Source: Anaerolineae bacterium
GTDB taxonomy: Bacteria; Chloroflexota; Anaerolineae; UBA3071
NCBI GenBank assembly: GCA_029907105.1
Contig: JARYMM010000006.1
Coordinates: forward strand, 1 to 64,000
Direction: 5' to 3'
Length of the DNA: 64,000 nucleotides
Shown here: in pieces, positions 42,530 to 51,586 of the stretch
Layout: each line of letters starts with the position of its first letter
Numbering within the stretch: the first letter of the stretch is position 1
Position numbers and translations under genes: made by a program
The notes under the pieces: model-generated
The model's database searches: none
Told to the model about the DNA's origin: nothing
What the model saw: only the letters and a program-made list of their open reading frames with translations

Positions 42530-43693
42530 ATGCGACGATCAGGACCTTGCCCGGCTTGGCTTCGGGCCAGCCTGTTGCTGTCCGCCATCTGGGCCTTGCT
42601 TCTCGGATACCCCAGTGCTGTATATCCGCCCACGGCCACGCCCCAGGGGGCGGAGATGATGTCCCCAACCCCAACCATCGTGCCGCCGGCCTCGCCAACC
42701 GCTACGGTCACCGCGGCCTCTTCGCCGGCCGCGCCCACCGCAACAGCGGCCCTCACCCGTCTGTTGTCCACACGCACCCCCACCCTTACCGTCACCACCC
42801 CTCTGCCCACAGCCAGGCCTTCGGCTACGGCCCGGCTCTCGCCTTCGCCCACGGCGACGCCACGTCCGCCCACCGCCACGCCCGCACCCATCCAGCCTGG
42901 CCGTCTCTGGCCCACGGCGGATACCACCCAGGTTGCCGACCACTACTGGCTGGCCCGGCCCTTCGCTCCTGATGTCCGACAGTGGCCTGACCCCACCTAT
43001 CTCTACGGTTCCACGGCCCGGGGACGCCTCCGTGCCCACCACGGTATAGACATTCCCAATGCACAGGACACGCCGGTGCTGGCTGTGGCTCCTGCTGTTG
43101 TGCTCTTCGCCGGCCGCGACGCCGACATCGCCTTTGGCCCCCAGACCGATTTCTACGGCCAGCTCGTCATCCTGCGGCTTGACCAGCGCTATGGCGACCG
43201 ACCTCTTTACGTCCCCTACGGTCATCTTTCGGCAATCTACGTCAGAGAGGGAGAGCACGTGGACACAGGACAGCCGCTCGGCGCGGTGGGCATGACCGGC
43301 ATCGCCATGGGGCCACACCTGCATCTGGAGGTGCGGCTGGGGGCCAACGACTACGAAAGCACGCGCAATCCGGGGCTGTGGCTGGAACCCCTGCCGGGGC
43401 ATGGCACCCTGGCCGGGCGGTTGCTCGACGCCGAAGGGCGCACCCTCCCGGAGGCCTCGGTGCTGATCTACAGCGGCGGGGATGAGGAGCATCTCTGGCG
43501 GGTGGTCACCGTGTACGCTGACGATCCGGGGCTCCACCCCGATGACCGGTGGGGGGAGAACTTCCTCCTCGCCGACGTGCCGGCCGGACGCTACCGGCTG
43601 GCCGCCCAGGTGGATGGACGGGTGGTCAGCCAGCAAGCGGTCGTTGAGGAAGGGCAGACGACATTCGTTGACCTGACCCTGAGGCGGGAATGA
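42530..43693 (+). CDS. M23-family peptidase (LytM domain) with Pro/Thr linker
   Basis: 387 residues from ATG 42530. Signal peptide ASLLLSAIWALLLG, then about 90 residues of Thr/Pro/Ala repeats (TPTIVPPASPTATV..). The LytM domain has RAHHGIDIPN, YGHLSAIYVREGEHV and MGPHLHLEVR, with the zinc ligands His, Asp and the HLH pair intact. A C-terminal carboxypeptidase-regulatory-like beta domain (LAGRLLDAEGRTLPEASV) follows. It should cleave peptidoglycan cross-links outside the cell, or modulate surface layers. The linker is of the kind common in Chloroflexota. Confidence 0.88.
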   Translation: MRRSGPCPAWLRASLLLSAIWALLLGYPSAVYPPTATPQGAEMMSPTPTIVPPASPTATVTAASSPAAPTATAALTRLLSTRTPTLTVTTPLPTARPSATARLSPSPTATPRPPTATPAPIQPGRLWPTADTTQVADHYWLARPFAPDVRQWPDPTYLYGSTARGRLRAHHGIDIPNAQDTPVLAVAPAVVLFAGRDADIAFGPQTDFYGQLVILRLDQRYGDRPLYVPYGHLSAIYVREGEHVDTGQPLGAVGMTGIAMGPHLHLEVRLGANDYESTRNPGLWLEPLPGHGTLAGRLLDAEGRTLPEASVLIYSGGDEEHLWRVVTVYADDPGLHPDDRWGENFLLADVPAGRYRLAAQVDGRVVSQQAVVEEGQTTFVDLTLRRE

Positions 43694-43739
43694 GCCTGCT
43701 GCCCACCGGCCCTTCCTGTGTTAACCCCCTGGCGAATTC

Positions 43740-43768
43740 TTGACGTCTGGCGAGAAATCTGGTATCAT
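43740..43768 (+). promoter_or_regulatory. Promoter of the truncated lacI / ABC operon
   Basis: TTGACG (43740-43745), 17-bp spacer, TATCAT (43763-43768). Confidence 0.7.
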
Positions 43769-43781
43769 ATTATGGCAATGC

Positions 43782-43806
43782 GAAAACGATACATGACATC
43801 GTTTTC
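43782..43806. promoter_or_regulatory. Operator-like palindrome
   Basis: GAAAACGAT-N7-ATCGTTTTC, perfect nine-base arms, about 14 bp past the -10 box. It matches LacI-type half-sites (AAAACG), and the first gene of the transcript is a LacI DNA-binding domain. Confidence 0.8.
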
Positions 43807-43854
43807 ATGAGTCGGTTCCATTGTTTCGCCCTCTGTATCCCCAAGGAGCGACCG

Positions 43855-44100
43855 TTGCCAGGCATCAGCGATGTCGCCAGGCAGACAGGTGCCTCCCCGG
43901 CTACGGTTTCGCGTGTCATCCAGGGCGCGAAGAATGTGCGTCTGGCCACCCGCGAGAGGGTGGAACGCGCCATCCAGGAGCTGGGCTACGCGCCCGCTGC
44001 TGTGGCACAGAGCCTGCGCTCCAGGCACACTCGCTCGCCGGCCCTGGCGGTCTCCGACATCACCAATAGAGAGAGGAGGTGGTCCGCAGCAACAAGATGA
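43855..44100 (+). pseudogene. LacI-family gene truncated to the DNA-binding domain
   Basis: 81 residues from a TTG with AAGGAG upstream. The helix-turn-helix and hinge are complete (ISDVARQTGASPATVSRVIQGAKN to YAPAAVAQSLRSRHTRSPALAVSDITN), ending where the ligand-binding domain should start. The remaining about 250 codons are absent; no matching frame lies before the binding-protein gene at 44224. LacI domains normally need the lost part to dimerise, so it is a pseudogene or a minimal regulator. The operator upstream is intact. Confidence 0.75.
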
Positions 44101-44223
44101 CAGACTGTCCAACGTGGACGAGGCAGGGATCGGGAAACGCCCCATCCGCTCCTGCCTGTTTTCCGAGGGGCATAGCCCAAAGGGGTGCTCACCCCGCCCT
44201 TTCCACAACGAAGGAGGACAAAG

Positions 44224-45792
44224 ATGTACCGCAAATTGTTTGCTGCATTGGTGGCCTTCAGCCTGCTCGTGGTCCTGGCCGGCTGCCCGGTGCCGCAGGT
44301 GGTCGAGAAAGAGGTGGTCAGGACCGTCGAGGTGGTGAAGGAAGTGCCGGTAGAGAAAGAGGTGATCAAGGAGGTCGTCGTCACCCCTACTCCCCTGGCC
44401 AAGCCCTTCGAGGGAGTGGAGGTCAACATCCTGACCTTCACCGGCCCCCAGATCGCTGAACCGCTGCAGCGGCGCGGCCCCGACTTCACCGCCCTGACCG
44501 GGGCCAAGATCAACGTGATCATCGTGCCCTTCAGCGACCTGTATCAGAAGATCCTGACCGACCTGGCTACAGGGACGAATGCCTTCGACGGTTTTGTGTT
44601 CGCGCCACAGTGGATGGTGGACTACATTGTCCCCGGTTACCTGGAGGATCTGACCGACCGGGTGGCCAATGACCCGGCCATCGAGTGGGAAGACATTGCC
44701 CCCTTCTTCCGCGATTTCAGCGCTACCTATGAAGGCCGCATCTACACCATCCCCCTCGACGGCGACTTCCACATGGGCTACTACCGCACCGACCTGATTG
44801 ACACACCGCCGAAGACATGGGACGAGTACCTCGCCCTCGCCGCGCAGTTCCACGGCCAGGATCTCAACGGTGACGGCGATCCCGACTATGGCTCCTGCAT
44901 CTCCAAGAAGCGCGGCGCTCAGGCCTACTGGTTCATCACCTCCATCGCCAGCGCCTTCATCCAGAGCCAGGGCACGTCGCAGGGCGCTTTCTTCGACACC
45001 GAGACGATGAAGCCTCTGTACAACAACGAGGCCTTCGCCAAGGCGTTGGAGATTTACAATGAGACCACGAAGTATGGCCCGCCGGATGAGCTCAACCTGG
45101 ACGTGGGCGACACGCGCAGCCTGTTCACCTCCGGCCGCTGCGCGCTCTCCCTGGACTGGGGGGACATCGGCACGCTGGCCATTGACCCCACCATCTCCGT
45201 GGTGCAGGACAAGACCGGTGCCTTCATCCTCCCCGGCGCGACAGAGGTGCTGGACCGGGCGACCGGCAAGCTGGTTCCTTGCGATGAGACCACCTGTCCC
45301 TACGCGATTGACGGCGTGAACCACGCCCCATTCGCAGCCTATGGCGGTTGGTCGGGCGGCATCAACGCCGCTGCCGATCCCATCGTCAAGGACGCGGCCT
45401 ACGCCTTCTTCTCCTACATGTGCCAGCCGGCGCAGTCCAATGTGGACGTGACCATTGGCAAGACGGGCTTCAACCCTTACCGCACCTCGCAGTTCCTGAA
45501 CCGCCAGCAGTGGGTGGAGGCGGGCATGAGCCCTGAGGCCGCGGCCAACTACCTCGGCGCTATCGAGGATAGCCTCAACAGCCCGAACATGGTGCTGGAC
45601 CTGCGCATCCCGCAGAACCAGCGCTATCAGCAGGTGGTGCTGGACACGGCCGTCAGCCAGTTCCTGGCCGGAGAGATCACTCTGGAACAGTGCATGCAGC
45701 AGATCTACGACGGCTGGGAGGAGATCACCGAAGAACTGGGACGCGCGGAGCAGCTCGCCGCCTATCGCGGCACTCTGGGCGTGAAGAAGTAG
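44224..45792 (+). CDS. Sugar-binding lipoprotein of ABC importer
   Basis: 522 residues from ATG 44224 with AAGGAGGA upstream. Lipobox LVVLAGC, then VVEKEVVRTVEVVKEVPVEKEV charged spacer. Class I solute-binding protein with DFHMGYYRTDLIDTPPKTWDEYLALA. It contains a short Asp-rich stretch (DLNGDGDPDYG) of EF-hand type. The substrate is a carbohydrate; downstream genes suggest a sugar or sugar acid that needs isomerase and dehydrogenase steps. Confidence 0.92.
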   Translation: MYRKLFAALVAFSLLVVLAGCPVPQVVEKEVVRTVEVVKEVPVEKEVIKEVVVTPTPLAKPFEGVEVNILTFTGPQIAEPLQRRGPDFTALTGAKINVIIVPFSDLYQKILTDLATGTNAFDGFVFAPQWMVDYIVPGYLEDLTDRVANDPAIEWEDIAPFFRDFSATYEGRIYTIPLDGDFHMGYYRTDLIDTPPKTWDEYLALAAQFHGQDLNGDGDPDYGSCISKKRGAQAYWFITSIASAFIQSQGTSQGAFFDTETMKPLYNNEAFAKALEIYNETTKYGPPDELNLDVGDTRSLFTSGRCALSLDWGDIGTLAIDPTISVVQDKTGAFILPGATEVLDRATGKLVPCDETTCPYAIDGVNHAPFAAYGGWSGGINAAADPIVKDAAYAFFSYMCQPAQSNVDVTIGKTGFNPYRTSQFLNRQQWVEAGMSPEAAANYLGAIEDSLNSPNMVLDLRIPQNQRYQQVVLDTAVSQFLAGEITLEQCMQQIYDGWEEITEELGRAEQLAAYRGTLGVKK

Positions 45793-45813
45793 GACTCTGG
45801 CCCATCGCACTTA

Positions 45814-45849
45814 CCTCAAGGCCCGGCTGGTAAGGGCCGGGCCTTGAGG
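45814..45849 (+). other. Intercistronic mRNA hairpin
   Basis: CCTCAAGGCCCGGC-TGGTAA-GGGCCGGGCCTTGAGG, a stem of about 14 bp with no T-run, between the binding protein and first permease. Such stems usually raise the ratio of binding protein to permease. Confidence 0.8.
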
Positions 45850-45942
45850 TACTGCACCTTTGCGCCCCCTGCTCCCTTGCGATTTTGCGACCCTGCTCCC
45901 GCCGGACAGCCATGTCCTCGGATGGGTATTGGGGGAGGCGTT

Positions 45943-47079
45943 ATGCAGGCTGAACGAGCATTGGAAAACCCCAACGGGCGATGGCACAGGCTGAGCGAAT
46001 GGGCTGAACGCATGGCCGGCAATGTCTTCATCTGGCCGGCCGTTCTGGTCGTCCTCTTCCTGTCCATCTTCCCGCTCATTATCTCTCTCTATCTATCGTT
46101 ATCGCGCTTCAAGTTCGTCAAGGGCGGGTTCGAGATCAAGTTTGTCGGTCTGGCCAACTACGCCAAGTTGCTGTTCGGCAGCGAACGGACGCATTTTCTG
46201 GGCCTCCTGGCTACTCCCTCTCCTCTGGGCTGGCTCGTGCTGGCTGTCGTGGCCGCATTTCTGCTCCGCTCCCTGGTGCGCTATGCCCGCCGCGAAACCC
46301 GCTCCCTCGGCGGCCTGGTCGGCCGCATCCTGTCGGCGGCCATCTTGAGCTTCGGCGTCTGGCTGCTGGTGTGCACCCTCAGCAAGGGCGGCCGGCCCGG
46401 CACATTGGTCGTCACGCTGATCTACGTCTTTGTGGGCATTATCGTGCAATATCTTCTGGGGCTTGGCCTGGCCGTGCTGACCACGCAGCAACTGCCGGGC
46501 CGCCGCTTCTTCCGCGTCGTCTTCCTGCTGCCGATGATGATCACGCCGGTGGGAGTGGCCTACGTGTTCCGCATGTTGACCGATACCGACAAGGGGCCGT
46601 TCCGGCCCATCTGGCAGGCGATGGGGTTGGGGCTTTTCTCCTGGGTTAACGACCCCTGGGGGGCGCGGGCGGCGGTGATGATCGGCGACATCTGGCAGTG
46701 GACGCCCTTCATGTTCATCGTGCTGCTGGCCGCTCTGGAAGGCCAATCCGTCGAGTTGATCGAAGCAGCATTGGTAGACGGCGCCAATCGCTGGCAGATT
46801 TTCTGGAGCATCACCCTGCCCCAGATCCTGCCCGTCAGCACGACGCTGATCCTGATCCGCATGATCGAGGCCTTCAAAATCGTGGACCTGCCCAACGTGC
46901 TCACCAACGGCGGGCCGGGCACGGCCACCGAGTCCCTGACTTTACAGGCTTATATCAGTTGGCGGTCTCTCGACCTGGGCGGCTCGGCGGCCATCGCCTA
47001 CCTCCTGTTATTGATGGTCACCTTCATCGGCATGGCCTACGTTAACCTGATCCGCAGCCGCGTGGCGGAGGGGGGATGA
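45943..47079 (+). CDS. Sugar ABC transporter permease (MalF type)
   Basis: 378 residues from ATG 45943 with GGGGGAGG upstream. N-terminal membrane segment VFIWPAVLVVLFLSIFPLII, then a non-standard membrane pair before the permease domain (SPLGWLVLAVVAAFLL; LSAAILSFGVWLLV). EAA loop: LIEAALVDGANRWQIFWSITLPQILP. Its stop overlaps the next start (ATGA). Confidence 0.93.
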   Translation: MQAERALENPNGRWHRLSEWAERMAGNVFIWPAVLVVLFLSIFPLIISLYLSLSRFKFVKGGFEIKFVGLANYAKLLFGSERTHFLGLLATPSPLGWLVLAVVAAFLLRSLVRYARRETRSLGGLVGRILSAAILSFGVWLLVCTLSKGGRPGTLVVTLIYVFVGIIVQYLLGLGLAVLTTQQLPGRRFFRVVFLLPMMITPVGVAYVFRMLTDTDKGPFRPIWQAMGLGLFSWVNDPWGARAAVMIGDIWQWTPFMFIVLLAALEGQSVELIEAALVDGANRWQIFWSITLPQILPVSTTLILIRMIEAFKIVDLPNVLTNGGPGTATESLTLQAYISWRSLDLGGSAAIAYLLLLMVTFIGMAYVNLIRSRVAEGG

Positions 47080-48116
47080 TGGAAGCAATGCAAAGGCTGT
47101 TCCAGCGCCGATCACTGCACAGGCCCTCTCCTGTGGGGATGGCCTTGTCATACACCATGCTGGGGACATGGGCCCTGGTCGTGCTGTTCCCCCTGTACTG
47201 GCTGCTGGTGACCTCTTTCAAGCTGCCCGTTGATGTGAATATGGGGCCCTTTTATCTGCCCGGCGTGGATTTCAAGCCCTCGCTGCACGCCTGGGAGTAT
47301 ATCTTGGTGGGCGATCTCAGCAATGATACCATCCGCCCTTACATCAACACGGTGATCGTGGCCCTCACCAGCGCCTCGCTGGCGCTGATATTGGGCACTG
47401 CCGCCGCCTATGGTCTGACCCGCTTTCAGTATCGGCCGCGCCTGGGGGCTATCCTGTGCTTCATCGGCTGTCTGGCCCTGGCCATCATCGCCGTGACCCT
47501 GGGAGCGCCCTGGCAGATCGCGCTGGTCGTGGCCCTGGTCCTGTTCGTCATCCTGTTGCAGACCATCGGCAAGCGCTTCCAGCGCTCCCTGGGCAACAGG
47601 GACATCGCCTTCTGGCTGATCTCGCAGCGCATGTTGCCACCGGTGGCCGTGGTGATCCCCATCTACGTGCTGTTCCAGCGGCTGCATCTGCTGGACACAC
47701 GCACGGCCTTGATCATCACCTATCTGGCTTCTAACCTGCCCATCGTCGTCTGGCTGATGCGCGATTACTTCCAGACCATCCCCATCGAGCTGGAGGAGTG
47801 TGCGGCCATTGACGGTGCCTCGCGCTATCGCATCTTCTGGGCTATTGTGGTGCCCCTGGCCCTGCCCGGGCTGGTGGCCACGTTCCTGTTCGTGCTGGTG
47901 TTCGCCTGGAACGAGTACCTGTTGTCGTTATTCCTGTCCAGCTCGCGTGCGCAGACGTTGCCGCTGACCGTGGCGGCGCAGAACGCCACCCGCGGGCCGC
48001 AGTGGTGGTACATGTCGGTGCTCATCCTGATCATGATCGTCCCCGTCATCGCCATGGCCATCGCCCTGGAGCGCTACATCGCCCGCGGGCTGTTGGTGGG
48101 CGCCATCAAGGGCTGA
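47076..48116 (+). CDS. Sugar ABC transporter permease (MalG type)
   Basis: 346 residues. Permease domain with six segments plus an extra pair in the middle (LGAILCFIGCLALAIIAVTL; IALVVALVLFVILL). EAA loop: LEECAAIDGASRYRIFWAIVVPLALPGL. It ends IARGLLVGAIKG, like the trehalose-cluster permease. The importer again has no ATPase gene. Confidence 0.93.
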   Translation: MMEAMQRLFQRRSLHRPSPVGMALSYTMLGTWALVVLFPLYWLLVTSFKLPVDVNMGPFYLPGVDFKPSLHAWEYILVGDLSNDTIRPYINTVIVALTSASLALILGTAAAYGLTRFQYRPRLGAILCFIGCLALAIIAVTLGAPWQIALVVALVLFVILLQTIGKRFQRSLGNRDIAFWLISQRMLPPVAVVIPIYVLFQRLHLLDTRTALIITYLASNLPIVVWLMRDYFQTIPIELEECAAIDGASRYRIFWAIVVPLALPGLVATFLFVLVFAWNEYLLSLFLSSSRAQTLPLTVAAQNATRGPQWWYMSVLILIMIVPVIAMAIALERYIARGLLVGAIKG

Positions 48117-48192
48117 GGCCGAGGAAGGACGAATTTAATGAGGGGAAACGTCGGTCATGCTCGAAACGGAGCACGTTGCCCGGAGGCTGGCC

Positions 48193-49644
48193 ATGGCCTT
48201 GATGAGCAGAGACGACTATATTGAATCTCTGCGCGGTATGAACAAGCGGGTGTTTATCATGGGCCAGGAGGTCACGAACCCGGTTGACCATCCCCTGGTG
48301 CGGCCGTCGCTCAACGCCTGCGCCATGACCTACGAACTCGCCCGGCAACCCGAGTACGCCGGCCTGATGCTGGCCACCTCCAACCTGACAGGGCAGACGG
48401 TCAACCGGTTCACACACCTGCACCAGAGCACAGCAGACCTGGTGGCCAAGGTGAAGATGCAGCGCCTGCTCGGACAGATGACAGGGTGTTGCTTCCAGCG
48501 CTGCGTGGGCCTGGACGCGCTGAACGCCCTGGATTCGGTGACCTATGACATGGACCAGGCCCTGGGGACCAGGTACCATGCCACCTTTCGCCACTACCTG
48601 CGGCAGGTGCAGGAACGCGACCTGGTGGTGGACGGCGCCATGACCGACGCCAAAGGCGACCGCCAACTGCGCCCTTCACAGCAGGCAGACCCGGACCTGT
48701 TCGTGCACATCGTGGAGAAGACATCCGATGGCCTGGTGGTGCGCGGCGCCAAGCTCCACCAGACCGGAGCGCTGAATTCGCACGAGATCATCGTTATGCC
48801 CACACAGACGCTCTCGGAGAAGGAGCGGGACTACGCCGTCGCCTTCGCCGTCCCGGCCGACGCCCCCGGCATCGTGATGGTCTACGGCCGGCAGCCTTCG
48901 GACACGCGCCGGCTGGAAGACAGCCAGCTCGATGTGGGCAACCCCCAGTTCGGCGGGCACGAGGCGGTGATCATCCTGGATGACGTGTTCGTCCCCTGGG
49001 AGCGGGTGTTCATGGCCGGCGAATACGCCTTCAGCGGGCTGCTCGTCGAACGCTTTGCCGGCTATCACCGCCAGAGCTATGGCGGCTGCAAGACGGGCGT
49101 GGGCGATGTGTTGATCGGAGCGGCGCAGGCGGTGGCTCAGGCCCAGGGCACGGACAAGGCATCGCACATCAAAGACAAGATCGTGGAGATGATCCACCTC
49201 AACGAGACGATGTATGCCTGCGGCATCGCCTGCTCGGCGGAGGGCCAGGCGACGGCTTCAGGCACCTATCTGGTCAACCTTTTGCTGGCCAATGTGTGCA
49301 AGCTCAACGTGACCCGTTTCCCTTACGAGATCGCGCGCCTGGCCCAGGACATCGCCGGCGGCCTGCTGGTCACGTTGCCATCGGAGAAGGACCTGGCTCA
49401 TCCCGAAGTGGGGCCTTACCTGAAGAAGTATCTGCACAGTGTGGATCGCTATACGACGGAAGAACGCTGCCGGATGCTCCGGCTGATGGAGAACCTCACC
49501 CTGGGGCCGGGGGCGGCGGCCTATCTCACGGAATCCATGCATGGCGCCGGCTCGCCGCAGGCGCAGAGGATTATGCTGGCGCGGCTGGCCGACCTGGAGG
49601 AGAAGGTGCGCCTGGCGCGCAGGCTGGCAGGAATTGAGCAATGA
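48193..49644 (+). CDS. abfD: 4-Hydroxybutyryl-CoA dehydratase (AbfD-like)
   Basis: 483 residues (AbfD about 490) from ATG 48193 with GGAGG six bases upstream; the track start at 48157 is longer than the family. The sequence follows AbfD along its length: SNLTGQTVNRFTHLHQSTADL, CCFQRCVGLDALNA (C-x3-C cluster ligands), VDGAMTDAKGDR, and ERFAGYHRQSYGGCK with the His and third Cys. FAD and [4Fe-4S] radical chemistry converts 4-hydroxybutyryl-CoA to crotonyl-CoA. HpaB-type monooxygenases lack these cysteines. Its stop overlaps the FGGY kinase start (ATGA), and it follows sugar permeases, an unusual setting. Confidence 0.93.
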   Translation: MALMSRDDYIESLRGMNKRVFIMGQEVTNPVDHPLVRPSLNACAMTYELARQPEYAGLMLATSNLTGQTVNRFTHLHQSTADLVAKVKMQRLLGQMTGCCFQRCVGLDALNALDSVTYDMDQALGTRYHATFRHYLRQVQERDLVVDGAMTDAKGDRQLRPSQQADPDLFVHIVEKTSDGLVVRGAKLHQTGALNSHEIIVMPTQTLSEKERDYAVAFAVPADAPGIVMVYGRQPSDTRRLEDSQLDVGNPQFGGHEAVIILDDVFVPWERVFMAGEYAFSGLLVERFAGYHRQSYGGCKTGVGDVLIGAAQAVAQAQGTDKASHIKDKIVEMIHLNETMYACGIACSAEGQATASGTYLVNLLLANVCKLNVTRFPYEIARLAQDIAGGLLVTLPSEKDLAHPEVGPYLKKYLHSVDRYTTEERCRMLRLMENLTLGPGAAAYLTESMHGAGSPQAQRIMLARLADLEEKVRLARRLAGIEQ

Positions 49645-51152
49645 CCAGGGAAACCTATATCCTGGCCCACGATCTGGGCACCACGGGCAATAAAGCCAAT
49701 CTCTTCAACGGACGGGGACAGCCGGTGGCCAGCAGTTTCGTCGGCTACGAGACGGCCTACCCTCACCCCGGCTGGGCGGAGCAGGAGGCCGCCGGCTGGT
49801 GGCGGGCGGTGTGCCAGTCAACACGGCGACTGCTGGCGCAAAGCGGGGTTGCCGCAGGTGACATCGCCGTCATCAGCTTCAGCGGGCAGATGATGGGCGC
49901 GCTGCCCGTGGACGGGGAAGGCAGGCCACTGCGCCCGTCCATCATCTGGGCCGACCAGCGGGCCACGGCCGAGGCCGGGCTCCTGGCCGAACGCTGCGGC
50001 TTCCAGGAGGTCTATCGCCGTACAGGGCACCGCGCTGGCGCTTCCTATAGCGCGGCCAAGATGCTGTGGATCCAACGCCATCAGCCGGAACTGTATGCCC
50101 GCGCCCACAAGTTCCTGCAGGCCAAGGACTACGCCGCCTACAAGCTCACCGGCGTCTTCGCCACCGACTATTGCGATGCCTCGGGCACCAATCTCTTCGA
50201 CCTGGCGCGGCGCGACTGGGCGCTGGATATCGTGGAGGCTATCGGGCTGGACCCGCACAAGCTGCCGCCGGTACATCCGTCCACGGCTGTCATCGGCCGG
50301 GTGACGCCACAGGCAGCAGCGGAGACGGGCCTTCTGGCGGGCACGCCGGTGGTCATCGGCGGCGGCGACGGCGGCTGCGCCACCGTGGGGGCGGGTTCCG
50401 TGCAGCCGGGCGACGCCTACAACTACGTCGGTTCCTCGTCCTGGATCGCCGTGACCGCCGAGCAACCCCTCTACGATGCGCAGATGCGCACCTTCACCTT
50501 CGCCCATCTGGACCCGCAGCTCTGTTTCCCCACCGGCACGATGCAGTGCGCCGGCGGTTCCTTCGACTGGCTGGAGCGGCTGCTGCGCGGCGATGGCCAG
50601 GGCCAACTGTACGAGGAACTGAGCGCTGCGGCGGCGGAGGTACCGCCGGGGGCCGGTGGGCTCCTCTTCCTGCCCTATCTTATCGGCGAACGCAGCCCGC
50701 ACTGGAACCCGCGGGCGCGCGGGGCCTTTGTCGGGCTGACCATGACGCACGGCCGCGCCGAGATGGCCCGTGCCGTGCTGGAAGGCGTGGCCTTCAACCT
50801 CAAGATCATCCTCGATGCCTTCCTGGAGCAGGGGGCGGAGATCACCGCCATGCGGCTCATCGGCGGCGGGGCGCGCAGCCCCGTGTGGCGGCAGATCCTG
50901 GCCGATGTCTACGGGCTGCCCATCCTGCGGCCGGCGCTGCTGGCCGAGGCCACGGCGCTGGGCGCGGCCATCGCCGGCGGCGTAGGGGTGGGGCTGTTCC
51001 CCGACTTCAGCGTGGCCCACGAGTTCGTGCAGGTAGAAGAGGCAGAGCGGCCCAATGGCGCAGCGCAGGCGCGCTATGCCGAGGTCTATCCGCTGTTCCG
51101 GGAGGCCTATCGGCTGCTGGAGCCGATGTTCGAGAGATTGGGGCAGGTGTGA
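49641..51152 (+). CDS. FGGY-family carbohydrate kinase (xylulokinase-like)
   Basis: 503 residues. ATP-binding DLGTTGNKANLFN at the start and phosphate-2 region VVIGGGDGGCATVGAG; the C-terminal FGGY region GARSPVWRQILADVYGLPI. Conserved Asp in VISFSGQMMG...WADQRATAEA. It resembles xylulokinases but sugar specificity is not certain. Start overlaps the abfD stop, so the kinase and dehydratase are made together. Confidence 0.93.
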   Translation: MTRETYILAHDLGTTGNKANLFNGRGQPVASSFVGYETAYPHPGWAEQEAAGWWRAVCQSTRRLLAQSGVAAGDIAVISFSGQMMGALPVDGEGRPLRPSIIWADQRATAEAGLLAERCGFQEVYRRTGHRAGASYSAAKMLWIQRHQPELYARAHKFLQAKDYAAYKLTGVFATDYCDASGTNLFDLARRDWALDIVEAIGLDPHKLPPVHPSTAVIGRVTPQAAAETGLLAGTPVVIGGGDGGCATVGAGSVQPGDAYNYVGSSSWIAVTAEQPLYDAQMRTFTFAHLDPQLCFPTGTMQCAGGSFDWLERLLRGDGQGQLYEELSAAAAEVPPGAGGLLFLPYLIGERSPHWNPRARGAFVGLTMTHGRAEMARAVLEGVAFNLKIILDAFLEQGAEITAMRLIGGGARSPVWRQILADVYGLPILRPALLAEATALGAAIAGGVGVGLFPDFSVAHEFVQVEEAERPNGAAQARYAEVYPLFREAYRLLEPMFERLGQV

Positions 51153-51156
51153 GGGA

Positions 51157-51214
51157 GGCAAGAGGCAAGAAGCAAGAGGCAGGAAGCAAGAAGCAAGAGG
51201 CAAGAGGCAGGGAG
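51157..51214. repeat. Heptamer tandem repeat (AAGARGC)n
   Basis: AAGAGGC, AAGAAGC, AAGAGGC, AGGAAGC, AAGAAGC units follow the kinase gene. Same family as 14664-14712. Confidence 0.85.
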
Positions 51215-51277
51215 TAGGGCGGGCGGTGGCCCGTTTGTAAACATCGTGCACACAAGACCAGAAAGGAGCATGTCATC

Positions 51278-51586
51278 ATGAGAAGGCTCACGCACATCAG
51301 TCCAGGATCAGCATTCAAGGTCGGTCTCGTCGTCTATGGGTTGCTTTTCGCCATCTTCGGGCTCATTGCCCTCCTGTTCACCTCCATGGGCATACGCGCC
51401 CTGCGCAGCTTCATCAACATCGGAGGCATCGGCTTCTTCCGAGGTCTGCTGGCGTACATCCTCGGCGTGGTGCTCTACGGTGTGGTGGGCGGTGTGATCT
51501 CCGCCCTGGTCGCGGCCATCTACAACGGCGTGGCCAGTTGGACCGGCGGCCTGGAGATCCAGCTCAGCCCAGAAGCCAAGGAGTGA
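51278..51586 (+). CDS. Small membrane protein of unknown function
   Basis: 102 residues with AAAGGAG upstream. Two membrane segments: VGLVVYGLLFAIFGLIALLF and LAYILGVVLYGVVGGVISALVAAIYN, then VASWTGGLEIQL. Related small proteins of this pattern occur in Chloroflexota and Archaea. Stop abuts the next GTG start. It may be part of the same transcript as the ACT protein. Confidence 0.75.
   Translation: MRRLTHISPGSAFKVGLVVYGLLFAIFGLIALLFTSMGIRALRSFINIGGIGFFRGLLAYILGVVLYGVVGGVISALVAAIYNGVASWTGGLEIQLSPEAKE

Noticed and set aside
43765-45810. 681-residue minus-strand ORF
   Set aside because: Antisense to the binding-protein gene and its lipobox region; no family resemblance.
48193-49644. 4-hydroxyphenylacetate 3-monooxygenase (HpaB)
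   Set aside because: Same superfamily, but the cysteine cluster and HRQSYGGC motif are those of 4-hydroxybutyryl-CoA dehydratase.
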